Positions 26,613 through 35,872 of a stretch of DNA of 64,000 bases are shown piece after piece. The notes beneath the pieces were generated by a model. It made no database searches, was not told the origin of the DNA, and saw only the letters and a list, made by a program, of their open reading frames with translations. The position numbers were made by a program, and so were the translations under genes. Source of the stretch: Reyranella sp. (GTDB lineage Bacteria > Pseudomonadota > Alphaproteobacteria > Reyranellales > Reyranellaceae); assembly GCF_017305915.1 (NCBI RefSeq), contig NZ_JAFKJN010000010.1, forward strand, positions 1 through 64,000. The letters run 5' to 3'. Position 1 is the stretch's first letter; each line of letters starts with the position of its first letter.

Positions 26613-26634
26613 AGTTTTCTTTAAGCTCCTGTCA

Positions 26635-27252
26635 ATGCCGATCGAAGCCACGCGCCGCAGGACCCAGGCCGAGCGACGGGAGGAGGCCGAAAGCGCCATC
26701 CTCGACGCCACGACGCGGCTGATCGCGGGGAAGGGCCTCGACGAGTTCACGCTGGCCGATGCGGGCGAGGCTGCCGGCTACAGCCGCGGCCTGCCGGCGC
26801 ACTATTTCGGCTCCAAGGCCGACCTGCTGACCGCCGTCGGCGAGCACATCCGCCGCTGGTTCTTCACCGGTCTCGAGGCGCACCTGCAGACGCGGCGCGG
26901 GCTCGCCAACCTGCTGGCCGCCATCGATTTCTACTTCGAGGTCTGCGGCCGCGACCGCGCCATGGTGCTGGCGCTGCACACCCTGCTGGCCGGCGCCCTG
27001 AACAAGCCCACGCTGGCCGGGGCGGTCGCCAAGCTCAATCGCGAGTCGAAGCGCTCAGTCGAGGTTGCGCTGCGCGCCGGCATCGCCAATGGCGAGATCC
27101 GCCGTGCCATCGACGTCGACGCCTGGTCGATCCAGATCCTGGCGACGGTGCGCGGCATCATCGCCATGTGGCTGGTCGATCCCGACAGCATCGACCTGGC
27201 AGCGCAGCGCCGCACACTGGTGGCCGCGCTCAAGCGCGATCTCGCGCCTTAA
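26635..27252 (+). CDS. TetR family transcriptional regulator
   Basis: A 205-residue repressor with the usual N-terminal HTH (FTLADAGEAAGYSRGLPAHYFGSKADLL, about residues 37-64) and a helical ligand-binding domain. The ATG at 26635 lies 22 bp from the inverted repeat. It is followed after 13 bp by an SDR gene, so it heads the rightward arm and probably represses both arms until an acyl-CoA or acid inducer binds. Confidence 0.92.
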   Translation: MPIEATRRRTQAERREEAESAILDATTRLIAGKGLDEFTLADAGEAAGYSRGLPAHYFGSKADLLTAVGEHIRRWFFTGLEAHLQTRRGLANLLAAIDFYFEVCGRDRAMVLALHTLLAGALNKPTLAGAVAKLNRESKRSVEVALRAGIANGEIRRAIDVDAWSIQILATVRGIIAMWLVDPDSIDLAAQRRTLVAALKRDLAP

Positions 27253-27265
27253 GACAGAGGACACG

Positions 27266-28057
27266 ATGGACGACATTCTCGATCTCGGCGGCAAGGCCGC
27301 GCTGGTCACCGGCGCGGGCCAGGGCGTCGGCCGGCAGATCGCCCTGCACTTCGCCGAGCACGGCGCGGCCGGCGTCGCGGTCAACGACTACTTTCCCGAG
27401 CGCGCGCAGCTCGTGGTCGACGAGATCGCGGCGTTGGGCGGCAAGGCGATCGCCGTGCCCGGCGACGTCACCGATCTCGGCGCGGTGAAGGCGATGGTGG
27501 GCAAGGCCGAGCAAGCTTTCGGGGCTGTCGACATCCTGGTGAACAACGCCGGCAACGCCGGCGCCAATCCCGATGCCGCGGCGCGCAAGCCGTTCTGGGA
27601 GACCGGTCCCGAAGCCTGGAACAGCTTCCTCGGCGTCAACCTGTATGGCGTGATCAACTGCGCCAGCGCCTGCATCCCGCCGATGATCGAGCGCAAGGGC
27701 GGCCGCATCATCACCATCATCTCCGATGCCGGCCGCATGGGCGAGGCGGGGCTGGAGGTCTATTCCGGCGCCAAGGCCGGCGCCGCGGGCTTCACGCGGG
27801 CGATCGCCCGCTCGCTCGGCCGCTACGGCATCACCGCCAACTGCATCGCCATCGCCGCCACCATGACGCCGGCGATCGAGGGACGGCTCAGGGCCAATCC
27901 CGACGTGCTGAAGAAGATGATGGAGAAGTACGTCATCCGCCGCCCCGGCCAGCCGGGCGACGTCGCCAACATGGCGCTGTTCCTCGCGTCGGGCGCCAGC
28001 ACCTGGATCACCGGCCAGACCTATCCGGTCAATGGCGGCTTCTCCTTCGCGATGTGA
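27266..28057 (+). CDS. short-chain dehydrogenase/reductase
   Basis: A 263-residue NAD(P)-dependent oxidoreductase. Rossmann motif TGAGQGVGRQIA, NNAGNAG, and the catalytic YSGAK (Tyr-x-x-x-Lys) with an upstream Ser in IISDAG. The ATG at 27266 has AGAGGA in front. Its stop overlaps the ATG of the enoyl-CoA hydratase gene (ATGA). In this cassette it may oxidise a hydroxyacyl-CoA or a ring/side-chain hydroxyl; the substrate is unknown. Confidence 0.92.
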   Translation: MDDILDLGGKAALVTGAGQGVGRQIALHFAEHGAAGVAVNDYFPERAQLVVDEIAALGGKAIAVPGDVTDLGAVKAMVGKAEQAFGAVDILVNNAGNAGANPDAAARKPFWETGPEAWNSFLGVNLYGVINCASACIPPMIERKGGRIITIISDAGRMGEAGLEVYSGAKAGAAGFTRAIARSLGRYGITANCIAIAATMTPAIEGRLRANPDVLKKMMEKYVIRRPGQPGDVANMALFLASGASTWITGQTYPVNGGFSFAM

Positions 28058-28836
28058 TGACCATGAGCGCCCCTCCGAGCCAACGCATTCACACCGAGCG
28101 GCGCGGCCACGTCCTGCTCATCACCATCAACCGGCCGGAGGCGAAGAACGCCTTCGATTCGGTCTCGGCGCAGGCGATGCACGCGGCGATGGACCTGCTC
28201 GACGCCACCGACGAGCTGTTCGTCGGCGTGATCTCCGGCGCCGGCGGCACCTTCTCGGCCGGCGCCGACCTCAAGGCGGTGGCGCGCGGCGAGCGCGCGG
28301 TGACCGCACGCGGCGGCTTCGGCATGTTCAGGCGGCCCTCGCGCAAGCCGCTGATCGCCGCGGTCGAGGGCTATGCCGTGGGCGGCGGGCTGGAACTCTG
28401 CCTGTCGTGCGACCTGATCGTGGCGGCGCGCGACGCGAAGATGGGCCTGCCCGAGGTGCGCCACAACGTGGCGGCGGTCGGCGGCGGGCTGTTCCGCCTG
28501 CCGCGACGCATCCCCTATCATGTCGCCATGGAGCTGGCGTTGACCGGCGGGTTTCAAGACGCGGCGTTCTTCCAGCGCCACGGCTTGGTGAACCGCATCG
28601 CCGAACCGGGCGAGGCGCTGGCCGACGCGCTCGCGCTCGCCGAGCTGCTGCTGGTCAACGGCCCGACGGCGCTTGCCGCCTCCAAGGAGATCATCTTCCA
28701 ATCGGCCAACTGGACCGACGAGGCGGCGTGGACCGAGCAGGCGCCGATCGCGGCGATCGCCTTCGAGGCCGAGGACCGCGCCGAAGGCCTGCGCGCCTTC
28801 GCCGAGAAGCGAAAGCCGGTCTGGAAGGGCCGCTAA
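28054..28836 (+). CDS. enoyl-CoA hydratase/isomerase family protein
   Basis: A 260-residue crotonase-fold enzyme. Oxyanion-hole blocks are SGAGGTFSAGADLKAVARG and EGYAVGGGLELCLSCDL; a catalytic-type Glu is in GLPEVRHNVAAVGGG. It probably hydrates the enoyl-CoA made by the acyl-CoA dehydrogenase on the other arm. Start at 28054 by ATGA overlap; an ATG at 28063 is an alternative. Confidence 0.92.
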   Translation: MMTMSAPPSQRIHTERRGHVLLITINRPEAKNAFDSVSAQAMHAAMDLLDATDELFVGVISGAGGTFSAGADLKAVARGERAVTARGGFGMFRRPSRKPLIAAVEGYAVGGGLELCLSCDLIVAARDAKMGLPEVRHNVAAVGGGLFRLPRRIPYHVAMELALTGGFQDAAFFQRHGLVNRIAEPGEALADALALAELLLVNGPTALAASKEIIFQSANWTDEAAWTEQAPIAAIAFEAEDRAEGLRAFAEKRKPVWKGR

Positions 28837-28861
28837 AGACAACGCTGCGGGAGGAACGACG

Positions 28862-30424
28862 ATGAACGACAGCATCCGCCAGGCACCGACCACGGTCACC
28901 ATCACCTTGCGCGCCCTCGCCCGCTTCCCCGAACGCCGTGCCTTCGTGTGGGACGGCGGGATGCTGAGCTACCGCGAGACCTACGATCTGATCGGCCGCC
29001 TGCAGGCCGCCATGACGGCGGCCGGCCTGCACAAGGGCCAGACCGCGGCCTTCCTCAGCGCCAACTCGGCCGTGACCTGGTGCGCCGGCGTGGCCGCCCA
29101 GGGACTGGGCCTGGTGATCACTTGGCTGCACCCGCTGGGCTCCCTCGCCGACCATCTCGACGTGATCGAGGACGCCGAGGCCTGCGCCCTGGTGGTCGAT
29201 CCGCTGACCCACGCCGAGCGCGGCCGCGATCTCGCGGCGCGGGCGCCGCGCCTCGAGACCGCGCTCACCATGGGCAAGGCCGATTTCGGCCGCGACCTGT
29301 TGGCCGCCGCCCGGATGATCGGCACCGCGAGCCCGGTCGATCTCGCCTCGGCCGACGACTACGGCATCATCAATTACACCGGCGGCACGACCGGCAAGTC
29401 CAAGGGGGCGATCCGCCGCCATCGCGCGCTCAGCAACGGCACGCAGGCGATTTCCGCCGACTTCGAGTTCCCCGCGACGCCGCGCTATCTCGCGGCGGCA
29501 CCGATCACCCATGTCTCGGGCTCCAAGGTGCTGCCGACGCTGGTGCGTGGCGGCGAGGTCCATCTGCTGAAGGGCTTCGATCCGGAGACGTTCCTGGCCA
29601 CCATCGAGCGCGAGAAGATCAATACGACGCTCATGGTGCCGACCATGATCTACGTGATGCTCGATCATCCGAAGCTCGACAGGACCGACCTGTCGTCGCT
29701 CGAGCTGCTGCTCTACGGCGCCTCGCCGATGTCGCCGACGCGGCTGGTCGAAGGGCTGGAGCGGATCGGGCCGGTGTTCAGCCAGCTCTACGGCCAGACC
29801 GAATGCTATCCGGTGAGCGTGCTGCGCAAGAGCGACCACGATCCGCGCCGGCCCGAGCTGTTCGCCTCCTGCGGCTTCCCGCTCGCCTCGGTCTCGGTGA
29901 GCTTGCGCGACGGCGACGACAACGAGGTCAAGCCCGGCGAGCCGGGCGAGATCTGCGTGCGCTCCAACCACACGATGGAGAAGTACTGGAAGCGCCCGGA
30001 GCAGACCGCCGAGACGCTCAGGAACGGCTGGCTGCACACCGGCGATATCGCCCGCGCCGACGCGCGCGGCTACCTCTACATCGTCGACCGCAGCAAGGAC
30101 ATGATCGTGTCGGGCGGCTTCAACATCTACCCGCGCGAGGTCGAGGACGTGATCTCGTCCCATCCCGACGTCGCCATGGTGGCGGTGATCGGCGTGCCGC
30201 ACGAGAAGTGGGGCGAGGCGGTCACCGCGCTGGTCGTCGCCAAGCCCGGCGCGAAGCCTGCGCCCGAAGCGCTGATGCAGCTGGTCAAGGACCGCAAGGG
30301 CGGCACTCACGCGCCCAAGCAGGTCGAGTTCGTCGAAGCCCTGCCGCTCACCGCCGTCGGCAAGGTCGACAAGAAGGTTCTCCGCGCGAAATACTGGGCC
30401 GGCCGCGAGCGCATGGTGAGCTGA
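28862..30424 (+). CDS. acyl-CoA synthetase (AMP-dependent)
   Basis: A 520-residue adenylate-forming ligase. P-loop YTGGTTGKSKGAIRRH, A5 motif LYGQTECYPV, A7 LHTGDIARADARGYLYIVDR and C-terminal catalytic Lys in LTAVGKVDKKVLR. It activates a carboxylic acid, giving the entry step for the cassette. ATG at 28862 follows GGAGG 5-9 bases upstream. Last gene of the rightward arm. Confidence 0.93.
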   Translation: MNDSIRQAPTTVTITLRALARFPERRAFVWDGGMLSYRETYDLIGRLQAAMTAAGLHKGQTAAFLSANSAVTWCAGVAAQGLGLVITWLHPLGSLADHLDVIEDAEACALVVDPLTHAERGRDLAARAPRLETALTMGKADFGRDLLAAARMIGTASPVDLASADDYGIINYTGGTTGKSKGAIRRHRALSNGTQAISADFEFPATPRYLAAAPITHVSGSKVLPTLVRGGEVHLLKGFDPETFLATIEREKINTTLMVPTMIYVMLDHPKLDRTDLSSLELLLYGASPMSPTRLVEGLERIGPVFSQLYGQTECYPVSVLRKSDHDPRRPELFASCGFPLASVSVSLRDGDDNEVKPGEPGEICVRSNHTMEKYWKRPEQTAETLRNGWLHTGDIARADARGYLYIVDRSKDMIVSGGFNIYPREVEDVISSHPDVAMVAVIGVPHEKWGEAVTALVVAKPGAKPAPEALMQLVKDRKGGTHAPKQVEFVEALPLTAVGKVDKKVLRAKYWAGRERMVS

Positions 30425-30464
30425 CTCGGTTCGCAAGAACCCGAAAGCCGTCTACAGTCGGCGG

Positions 30465-31937
30465 ATGAGCAAGAAGATCTTCACCGCCTGTCTCGGCACC
30501 GAGACCAACACCTTCGCCTCCATCCCCACCGGCCTTCAGCTGTTCGAGGAGACCTGCCTTTACCGCAAGGGCAGCTACGGCAAGGACTTCCCCATGTTCG
30601 GTGCGCCGCTCGCGGTCTGGCGCCAGCGCAGCGAGGCCAAGGGCTGGACCGTGGTCGAGAGCCTGTGCGCCTTCGCCATGCCGGCCGGCAAGACGGTGAA
30701 GAAGGTCTACGAGGCGTTCCGCGACGAGATCGTCGCCGACCTCAAGGCCGCCATGCCGGTCGACGCCGTGTTCCTGTCCTGCCACGGCGCCATGGTCGCC
30801 GAGGGCTACGACGACTGCGAAAGCGACCTGCTCGCCCATGTCCGCAAGGTGGTCGGCCCGAACGTGCCGGTCGGCGTCGAGCTCGATCTCCATTGCAACA
30901 TCGGCGAAGGCACGATGCGCGACGCCACCGCGCTGGTGCTGTTCAAGGAATATCCGCACGTCGACGTCTCGGAGCGCGCCGAGGACCTGTTCAACGTCAT
31001 GGAAGGCGCCATCGAGGGCCGCACCAGGCCGGTGATGGCGACCTTCGACTGCCGCATGATCGGCGTGTTCCACACCACCCGCCAGCCGATGCGCGGCTTC
31101 GTCGACAAGCTGCAGGCGATGGAGGGCAAGGACGGCGTGCTGTCGCTGTCGGTCGCGCACGGCTTCCCGTGGTCGGACATCAAGGAGATGAGCAGCCGCA
31201 TCATCGCCATCACCGACGGCGACAAGGCCAAGGCCGAGACGCTCGCGAAGGAGCTCGGCCTGGAGTTCTTCGGCATGCGCGACAAGACGCAGCCGCCTTA
31301 CGTCACCCTGGACGTGGCGATGGCGCGCGTGAGCTCGCACAACCTGCCCAAGCCGATGGTGCTGGCCGACGTGTCGGACAATGCCGGCGGCGGCGCCGCC
31401 TCCGACTCGACCTTCATCCTGCAGGCCCTGCTCGACCGCAAGGTGAAGGACGCGGCGATCGCGATGTTCTGGGATCCGGGGGCGGTGAAGCTCGCCTTCG
31501 AGGTCGGCGAGGGCGCCGAGCTCGACATCCGGTTGGGCGGCAAGCTCGGGCCGCAGTCGGGCCCGCCGATCGACGCCCGCGCCAAGGTGCTGGCGCTCGG
31601 CCGCGAGATCACCGTGCATTTCGGCGGCAACCGCAAGGGCGTCGGCAATATCGGCGACGCCGCGGCGCTGCAGATCGACGGCGTGACGGTGATCGTCAAC
31701 ACCAAGCGCAGCCAGTGCCACAGCCTGGAATGCTTCACCAAGCTCGGCGTCGATCCCTCGACCAAGAAGGTCGTGGTGGTGAAGTCGATGCAGCACTTCC
31801 ACGCCGCCTACGCGCCGATCGCCAGCGAGGTGGTCTATGTCGCAGCACCCGGCGCGCTGATGCCGGACTGGTCGCTGCTGCCCTACACCAAGGCCGACAA
31901 GACGCAGTGGCCGTTCGTGGCCAATCCACACCAATGA
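30465..31937 (+). CDS. M81 family metallopeptidase (MlrC/microcystinase C-like)
   Basis: A 490-residue cytosolic zinc enzyme of the MlrC family, first known from degradation of linearised microcystin fragments but widespread in bacteria without it. Typical blocks: CLGTETNTFASIPT, FLSCHGAMVAEGYDD, GVELDLHCNIGEG (Asp/His ligands) and LADVSDNAGGGAASDSTFILQALL. The stop overlaps the ATG of the RidA gene. A general role in small-peptide or amino-amide turnover is likely; the substrate cannot be read from sequence. Confidence 0.92.
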   Translation: MSKKIFTACLGTETNTFASIPTGLQLFEETCLYRKGSYGKDFPMFGAPLAVWRQRSEAKGWTVVESLCAFAMPAGKTVKKVYEAFRDEIVADLKAAMPVDAVFLSCHGAMVAEGYDDCESDLLAHVRKVVGPNVPVGVELDLHCNIGEGTMRDATALVLFKEYPHVDVSERAEDLFNVMEGAIEGRTRPVMATFDCRMIGVFHTTRQPMRGFVDKLQAMEGKDGVLSLSVAHGFPWSDIKEMSSRIIAITDGDKAKAETLAKELGLEFFGMRDKTQPPYVTLDVAMARVSSHNLPKPMVLADVSDNAGGGAASDSTFILQALLDRKVKDAAIAMFWDPGAVKLAFEVGEGAELDIRLGGKLGPQSGPPIDARAKVLALGREITVHFGGNRKGVGNIGDAAALQIDGVTVIVNTKRSQCHSLECFTKLGVDPSTKKVVVVKSMQHFHAAYAPIASEVVYVAAPGALMPDWSLLPYTKADKTQWPFVANPHQ

Positions 31938-32398
31938 AGGCGTCATTGCTGCTCGGCGCCGCAGCGCTGCTGTTGTCGGCGCCCGCCGTCGCCCAGACCT
32001 CGCCCAACGGCGTCAAGGCGATCAGCCCGCCCGGCGCGCCCAAGCCTGTCGGCGCCTGGGGTCTCGGCTCGCGCGCCGGCGATCTCGTGTTCATGGCCGG
32101 GATGCAGGGCTTCGGCCCGGACGGCAAGCTGCCGCCGGATCCCGAGACGCGCATCCGCCAGGCCTTCCTCAACATCAAGGCGCTCGCGGCGTCCGAAGGG
32201 GCCAGCCTGCACGATTGCGTGCGCGTCACCGTCTATCTCAGCGACCTGCATCGCTATGCCGGCATCGTCGACAAGGTGCAGGCGGAGCTGTGGGGCAACC
32301 CGCCCTATCCGCCCCGCACCATGGTGGAGGTGCAGCGCCTGTTCGACGACGACATCATCGAGGTCGACACGGTCTTCTATGCGCCGGTGAAGAAGTAG
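31934..32398 (+). CDS. exported RidA/YjgF family protein
   Basis: A 154-residue RidA-fold protein preceded by a clear signal peptide (MKASLLLGAAALLLSAPAVA then QTSPNG), so it is predicted periplasmic, unusual for a family that mostly works on cytosolic enamine/imine intermediates. The active-site-region Arg is present (VEVQRLF), and the C-terminal IIEVDTVFYAP is typical. It overlaps the M81 gene by ATGA, which suggests a joint pathway, although the M81 enzyme has no leader. Confidence 0.87.
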   Translation: MKASLLLGAAALLLSAPAVAQTSPNGVKAISPPGAPKPVGAWGLGSRAGDLVFMAGMQGFGPDGKLPPDPETRIRQAFLNIKALAASEGASLHDCVRVTVYLSDLHRYAGIVDKVQAELWGNPPYPPRTMVEVQRLFDDDIIEVDTVFYAPVKK

Positions 32399-32485
32399 AA
32401 GGCGCAACCTCCCGAGCCATGGTGGCGTTCAAACGACACCAGGCCACTACAGCTAAGCCTGTCCCACCTGATGATCCAACGGAGT

Positions 32486-32517
32486 ACCCCCGCCTGACCG
32501 GCGGTGGTGCTCTTTTT
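32486..32517 (+). terminator. rho-independent terminator after the RidA gene
   Basis: A 9-bp stem with one mismatch (32486-32494 with 32500-32508, loop TGACC) followed by GCTCTTTTT. It ends 16 bp before the TauD-type start, so that gene's ribosome-binding region lies just beyond it. Confidence 0.65.
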
Positions 32518-32533
32518 GTGGGATAATGGTGCC

Positions 32534-33427
32534 ATGGCCCAGATGGACTGGCGCACCGCGGCCATCGAACGCGGCCTCGAGGTCACCGACCTCGCCGAGC
32601 ATGTCGGCACCGAGATCGGCGGCCTCGACCTGGACGACGACCACGACGAGGCGCTGGTCGCCCTTGTCCGCGCTGCGTGCGTGGAGCGAACGCTGCTGCT
32701 GTTCCGCGGCCAGACCGATCTTACGCCCGCGGCCTATCTCGCGTTCGCGCAGCGCTTCGGCGGTCGCCCGGACCTCCATTCCCTGCGCCACTACTGCCTG
32801 CCCGACCATCACGAGATCTTCGTCGTCGGCAACGTGCATGAGCGGGATACCAAGACGGGCTCGCCGAAGGTCGGGCTGAACTGGCACACCGACCACTATC
32901 ACTTGCCCGAGCCCGGCCTGTTCACCTACCTGCACGCCATCGAGGTGCCGCCGGGCCAGGGCGATACGCGCTACGCCAACGGCATCGCCGCCTACGAGGC
33001 CCTGCCGGCCGACAAGCGCGCCGAGATCGAGGGGCTGAAAGTGCTGCACAGCCGGGCGCGCCTGTTCAAGAACCTGTTCCCCGAGGCGACCGAAGCGGAG
33101 CTGGAGGCCGAGCGGCGCAGGATCCCCGACGTCGTCCATCCGCTGGTGCGCACCCATCCGGAGATCGGCAAGCGCGGCCTCTATCTCGGCGGCGAATGGG
33201 GCTCCTGCATCGACGGCCTGGACGCCGGCCGCGCGCAGGCGCTCTACGACGAGCTGCTGCAGCACATGATCCAGGACCGCTTCTGCTACCGGCACCGCTG
33301 GCAGGCGGGCGACGTGCTGATGTCGGACAACCGCTGCTCGATGCATCGTGCGAGCGAATGGGACGAGGCGGCTTACGTCCGCCGCCTGCATCGCATCATC
33401 ATGATCGACAGCAAGGCGCCTTACTGA
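32534..33427 (+). CDS. TauD/TfdA family Fe(II)/2-oxoglutarate dioxygenase
   Basis: A 297-residue non-haem iron dioxygenase. Iron ligands are His118 and Asp120 (NWHTDHY) and the distal His in RCSMHRAS near residue 274; the 2-oxoglutarate-binding Arg is in YVRRLHRI. Family substrates include taurine, phenoxyacetates and other small acids. I choose the ATG at 32534; an in-frame GTG at 32504 lies inside the terminator stem. No sulfonate genes are adjacent, so the substrate stays open. Confidence 0.9.
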   Translation: MAQMDWRTAAIERGLEVTDLAEHVGTEIGGLDLDDDHDEALVALVRAACVERTLLLFRGQTDLTPAAYLAFAQRFGGRPDLHSLRHYCLPDHHEIFVVGNVHERDTKTGSPKVGLNWHTDHYHLPEPGLFTYLHAIEVPPGQGDTRYANGIAAYEALPADKRAEIEGLKVLHSRARLFKNLFPEATEAELEAERRRIPDVVHPLVRTHPEIGKRGLYLGGEWGSCIDGLDAGRAQALYDELLQHMIQDRFCYRHRWQAGDVLMSDNRCSMHRASEWDEAAYVRRLHRIIMIDSKAPY

Positions 33428-33558
33428 GCCGCGGGTAACTTACTTCTTCGCGCGTAACATCACGCGAATTTCGAATGCGCTACGAAAGATCAATTCGTTC
33501 GTACGCGTGCAATCCGCCACCACCTGCAGAGCCTCACACCTGTGGAGGTTCTGTCTCA

Positions 33559-33861
33559 ATGCTCACACACTCCCTGCGTCATGCCGCGGCCGCCCTCTCG
33601 GCCGCGGTGCTGGCGGTCGGCCTCGCCGGCCCGGTCTTCGCCCAGGCGCCGAAGGGCGATTTGGCCGAATGCCAGCGCCTGCACGGCCTGTGGTCGCGCT
33701 ACAACGGCACGTCCGCCTACGGAAAGATGGCGGGCGCCGACGTCGCCCTCGAGGAATGCCGCAAGGGCAACATCGAGGCCGGCATCGCCGACCTCAAGCG
33801 GACGCTCCAGCGGTCCAACATCCCGCTGCCGCCGTCGGAGGCCGCCACGGCGCCACGCTAA
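33559..33861 (+). CDS. small periplasmic protein, function unknown
   Basis: A 100-residue protein with a Sec signal peptide ending near residue 29 (AGPVFA, then QAPKG). The mature 70 residues contain two Cys (LAECQRLHGLWSRYNG and LEECRKGN) that could form a disulphide, and a predicted helical ADLKRTLQRS. The start is fixed by GGAGGT at 33544-33549. A strong terminator follows, so it forms its own transcript. Confidence 0.75.
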   Translation: MLTHSLRHAAAALSAAVLAVGLAGPVFAQAPKGDLAECQRLHGLWSRYNGTSAYGKMAGADVALEECRKGNIEAGIADLKRTLQRSNIPLPPSEAATAPR

Positions 33862-33880
33862 CCGCCTCCGCCGAGGCTCA

Positions 33881-33909
33881 AGGCCGCCCTCTCCGGGGGC
33901 GGCCTTTTT
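33881..33909 (+). terminator. rho-independent terminator
   Basis: A perfect 9-bp stem (AGGCCGCCC with GGGCGGCCT, loop of 7) followed by TTTT, 19 bp after the small periplasmic protein gene. Confidence 0.85.
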
Positions 33910-34000
33910 GCCAAAACCCATTCTGTCCGGCATCGCCCGCGCTCGTATTTCCGCCCATCCGGGCGGAAATCGCGCAGACCAGTCGCGATATTTCAGCCGG

Positions 34001-34029
34001 TTTACAGGTTCCGGGCCGGCTGATATGGT
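34001..34029 (+). promoter_or_regulatory. candidate sigma-70 promoter for prs
   Basis: TTTACA (34001-34006), a 17-bp spacer and TATGGT (34024-34029) lie 58 bp upstream of the prs ATG, beyond the preceding terminator. Confidence 0.45.
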
Positions 34030-34086
34030 CCGCCCGCATTTACGGCCGGGGGCGGCCGTTTCTCATTTGAGATCAACGGCTTAGCC

Positions 34087-35019
34087 ATGAAAATCTTGAC
34101 CGGTAACAGCAACAGGCCGCTGGCGGAAGCCATTGCCGCCAAGCTTGCCCTGCCCCTGGTCAAGGCGAACATCCGCCGTTTCTCCGACAACGAGATCTTC
34201 GTCGAGATCCTGGAGAACGTCCGCGGCGAGGACGTGTTCGTCATCCAGTCGACCAGCTACCCGGCCAACGACCATCTGATGGAGCTGCTGATCACCATCG
34301 ATGCGCTGCGCCGCGCCTCGGCACGCCGCATCACCGCGGTGATGCCCTACTACGGCTATGCGCGGCAGGACCGCAAGACCGCAGGCCGCACGCCGATCTC
34401 GGCCAAGCTGGTGGCCAACCTGATCACCCATGCCGGCGCCCATCGCGTGCTGACGCTCGACCTGCATGCCGAGCAGATCCAGGGCTTCTTCGACATCCCG
34501 GTCGACAACCTCTATGCCGGCCCGGTGTTCTCCAAGGAGATCAAGGAGACGCTGGCCAACCGCAGCCTGACCGTGGTGTCGCCCGACACCGGCGGCGTGG
34601 TGCGCGCGCGGGCGATCGCCAAGCGGGTCGACGCCGACCTCGCGATCATCGACAAGCGGCGCGAGCGCGCCGGCGTCAGCGAGGTCATGAACGTGATCGG
34701 CGACGTCAAGGATCGCGACTGCATCCTGATGGACGACATCGTCGATTCGGCGGGCACGCTGTGCAACGCCGCGGTCGCGCTGATGGACCAGGGCGCGAAG
34801 TCGGTCTGTGCCTACGCCACCCACGGTGTGCTGTCGGGCGGCGCGGTGGCGCGCGTGGCCGCCTCGCCGATCGAGAAGATGGTGATCACCGATTCGATCA
34901 TGCCGACCGAAGCGGTGCGCATCTCGCCCAACGTGCGGCCGCTGTCGGTCGCGCCCTTGATGGCCGAGGCGATGAAGCGCATCTCCGACGAGACGTCGGT
35001 GTCGAGCCTGTTCAATTAG
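34087..35019 (+). CDS. prs: ribose-phosphate pyrophosphokinase (PRPP synthase)
   Basis: Makes PRPP from ribose 5-phosphate and ATP for nucleotide, His and Trp synthesis. The 310 residues are standard for class I. Seen: [20 protein letters not shown], the flexible-loop region [21 protein letters not shown], the [14 protein letters not shown] signature and the PRPP loop [15 protein letters not shown]. It starts a run prs-rplY-pth-ychF typical of alphaproteobacteria. Confidence 0.97.
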   Translation: MKILTGNSNRPLAEAIAAKLALPLVKANIRRFSDNEIFVEILENVRGEDVFVIQSTSYPANDHLMELLITIDALRRASARRITAVMPYYGYARQDRKTAGRTPISAKLVANLITHAGAHRVLTLDLHAEQIQGFFDIPVDNLYAGPVFSKEIKETLANRSLTVVSPDTGGVVRARAIAKRVDADLAIIDKRRERAGVSEVMNVIGDVKDRDCILMDDIVDSAGTLCNAAVALMDQGAKSVCAYATHGVLSGGAVARVAASPIEKMVITDSIMPTEAVRISPNVRPLSVAPLMAEAMKRISDETSVSSLFN

Positions 35020-35108
35020 AAGGAATTCACGGGATCCGGCGATAGGCACCCCTGGAGGCCACGCCGCGATGAAGAGAGAGCAACAGCAAACCTTTAGGAG
35101 AAGTTGAA

Positions 35109-35867
35109 ATGGCAGAGACGACCAAGGTCGTCGCGAAGAAGCGGGACCGGGCCGGCAAAGGGGGCGCCCGTTCCAGCCGTCGCGATGGACTGATTCCCGC
35201 CGTGATCTACGGCGACAAGCAAGCCCCTGTGATGATCGCGGTCGACCCCACGTCGGTCGAGCGCGTGATGCTTCGCGAGGGCTTCTTCAATCACCGCCTC
35301 CAGATCGACGTCGAGGGCACGACCATCGACGCCCTGCCGCGCGACGTGCAGGTCGATCCGGTGACGGACAAGCCTCTGCATCTCGACTTCCTGCGCATCG
35401 GACCCGATTCGATCATCACCGTGCAGGTGCCCGTGCACTTCCGCAACGAAGCGGCGGCGCCCGGCATCAAGCGCGGCGGCGTGCTCAACGTCGTCATGCA
35501 CGAGATCACCGTGCGCACCAAGCCGGCCAGCATCCCCGAGTATTTCGAGGTCGACCTGACCGGGCTCGAGATCGGCCATTCGATCCACATGTCGACGCTG
35601 AACATCCCCGCCGATGTGCGCGTCGTGACCCGCGAGAAGGACCCGACGGTGGCCACGATTGCGGCGCCGACGGTGGTTCGCGAGGCGGCGGCCCAGGCGG
35701 CGGCGGATGCCGCGGCGGCGGCCAGCGGCGCTCCGGCGGCCGAGGGTGCGGCTCCGGCGACGGGTGCAGCCCCGGCAGCGGGTGCGGCTCCGGCGGGCGG
35801 CGCGGCTCCGGCAGCGGGTGCCGCTCCGGCAGCGGGCGGCAAGGCTCCGGCTCCGGCGAAGAAGTAA
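35109..35867 (+). CDS. rplY: 50S ribosomal protein L25/general stress protein Ctc
   Basis: Binds 5S rRNA. The 252 residues consist of the L25 domain (residues 1-95), the Ctc-type beta domain (to about 185) and a low-complexity tail of about 50 residues made of repeated GAAPA units ending in KAPAPAKK. The tail is encoded by degenerate GCTCCGGCAGCGGGT-like repeats and probably varies in length between strains. A GGAGAAG Shine-Dalgarno precedes the ATG, and pth starts 5 bp after the stop. Confidence 0.96.
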   Translation: MAETTKVVAKKRDRAGKGGARSSRRDGLIPAVIYGDKQAPVMIAVDPTSVERVMLREGFFNHRLQIDVEGTTIDALPRDVQVDPVTDKPLHLDFLRIGPDSIITVQVPVHFRNEAAAPGIKRGGVLNVVMHEITVRTKPASIPEYFEVDLTGLEIGHSIHMSTLNIPADVRVVTREKDPTVATIAAPTVVREAAAQAAADAAAAASGAPAAEGAAPATGAAPAAGAAPAGGAAPAAGAAPAAGGKAPAPAKK

Positions 35868-35872
35868 GCCTC

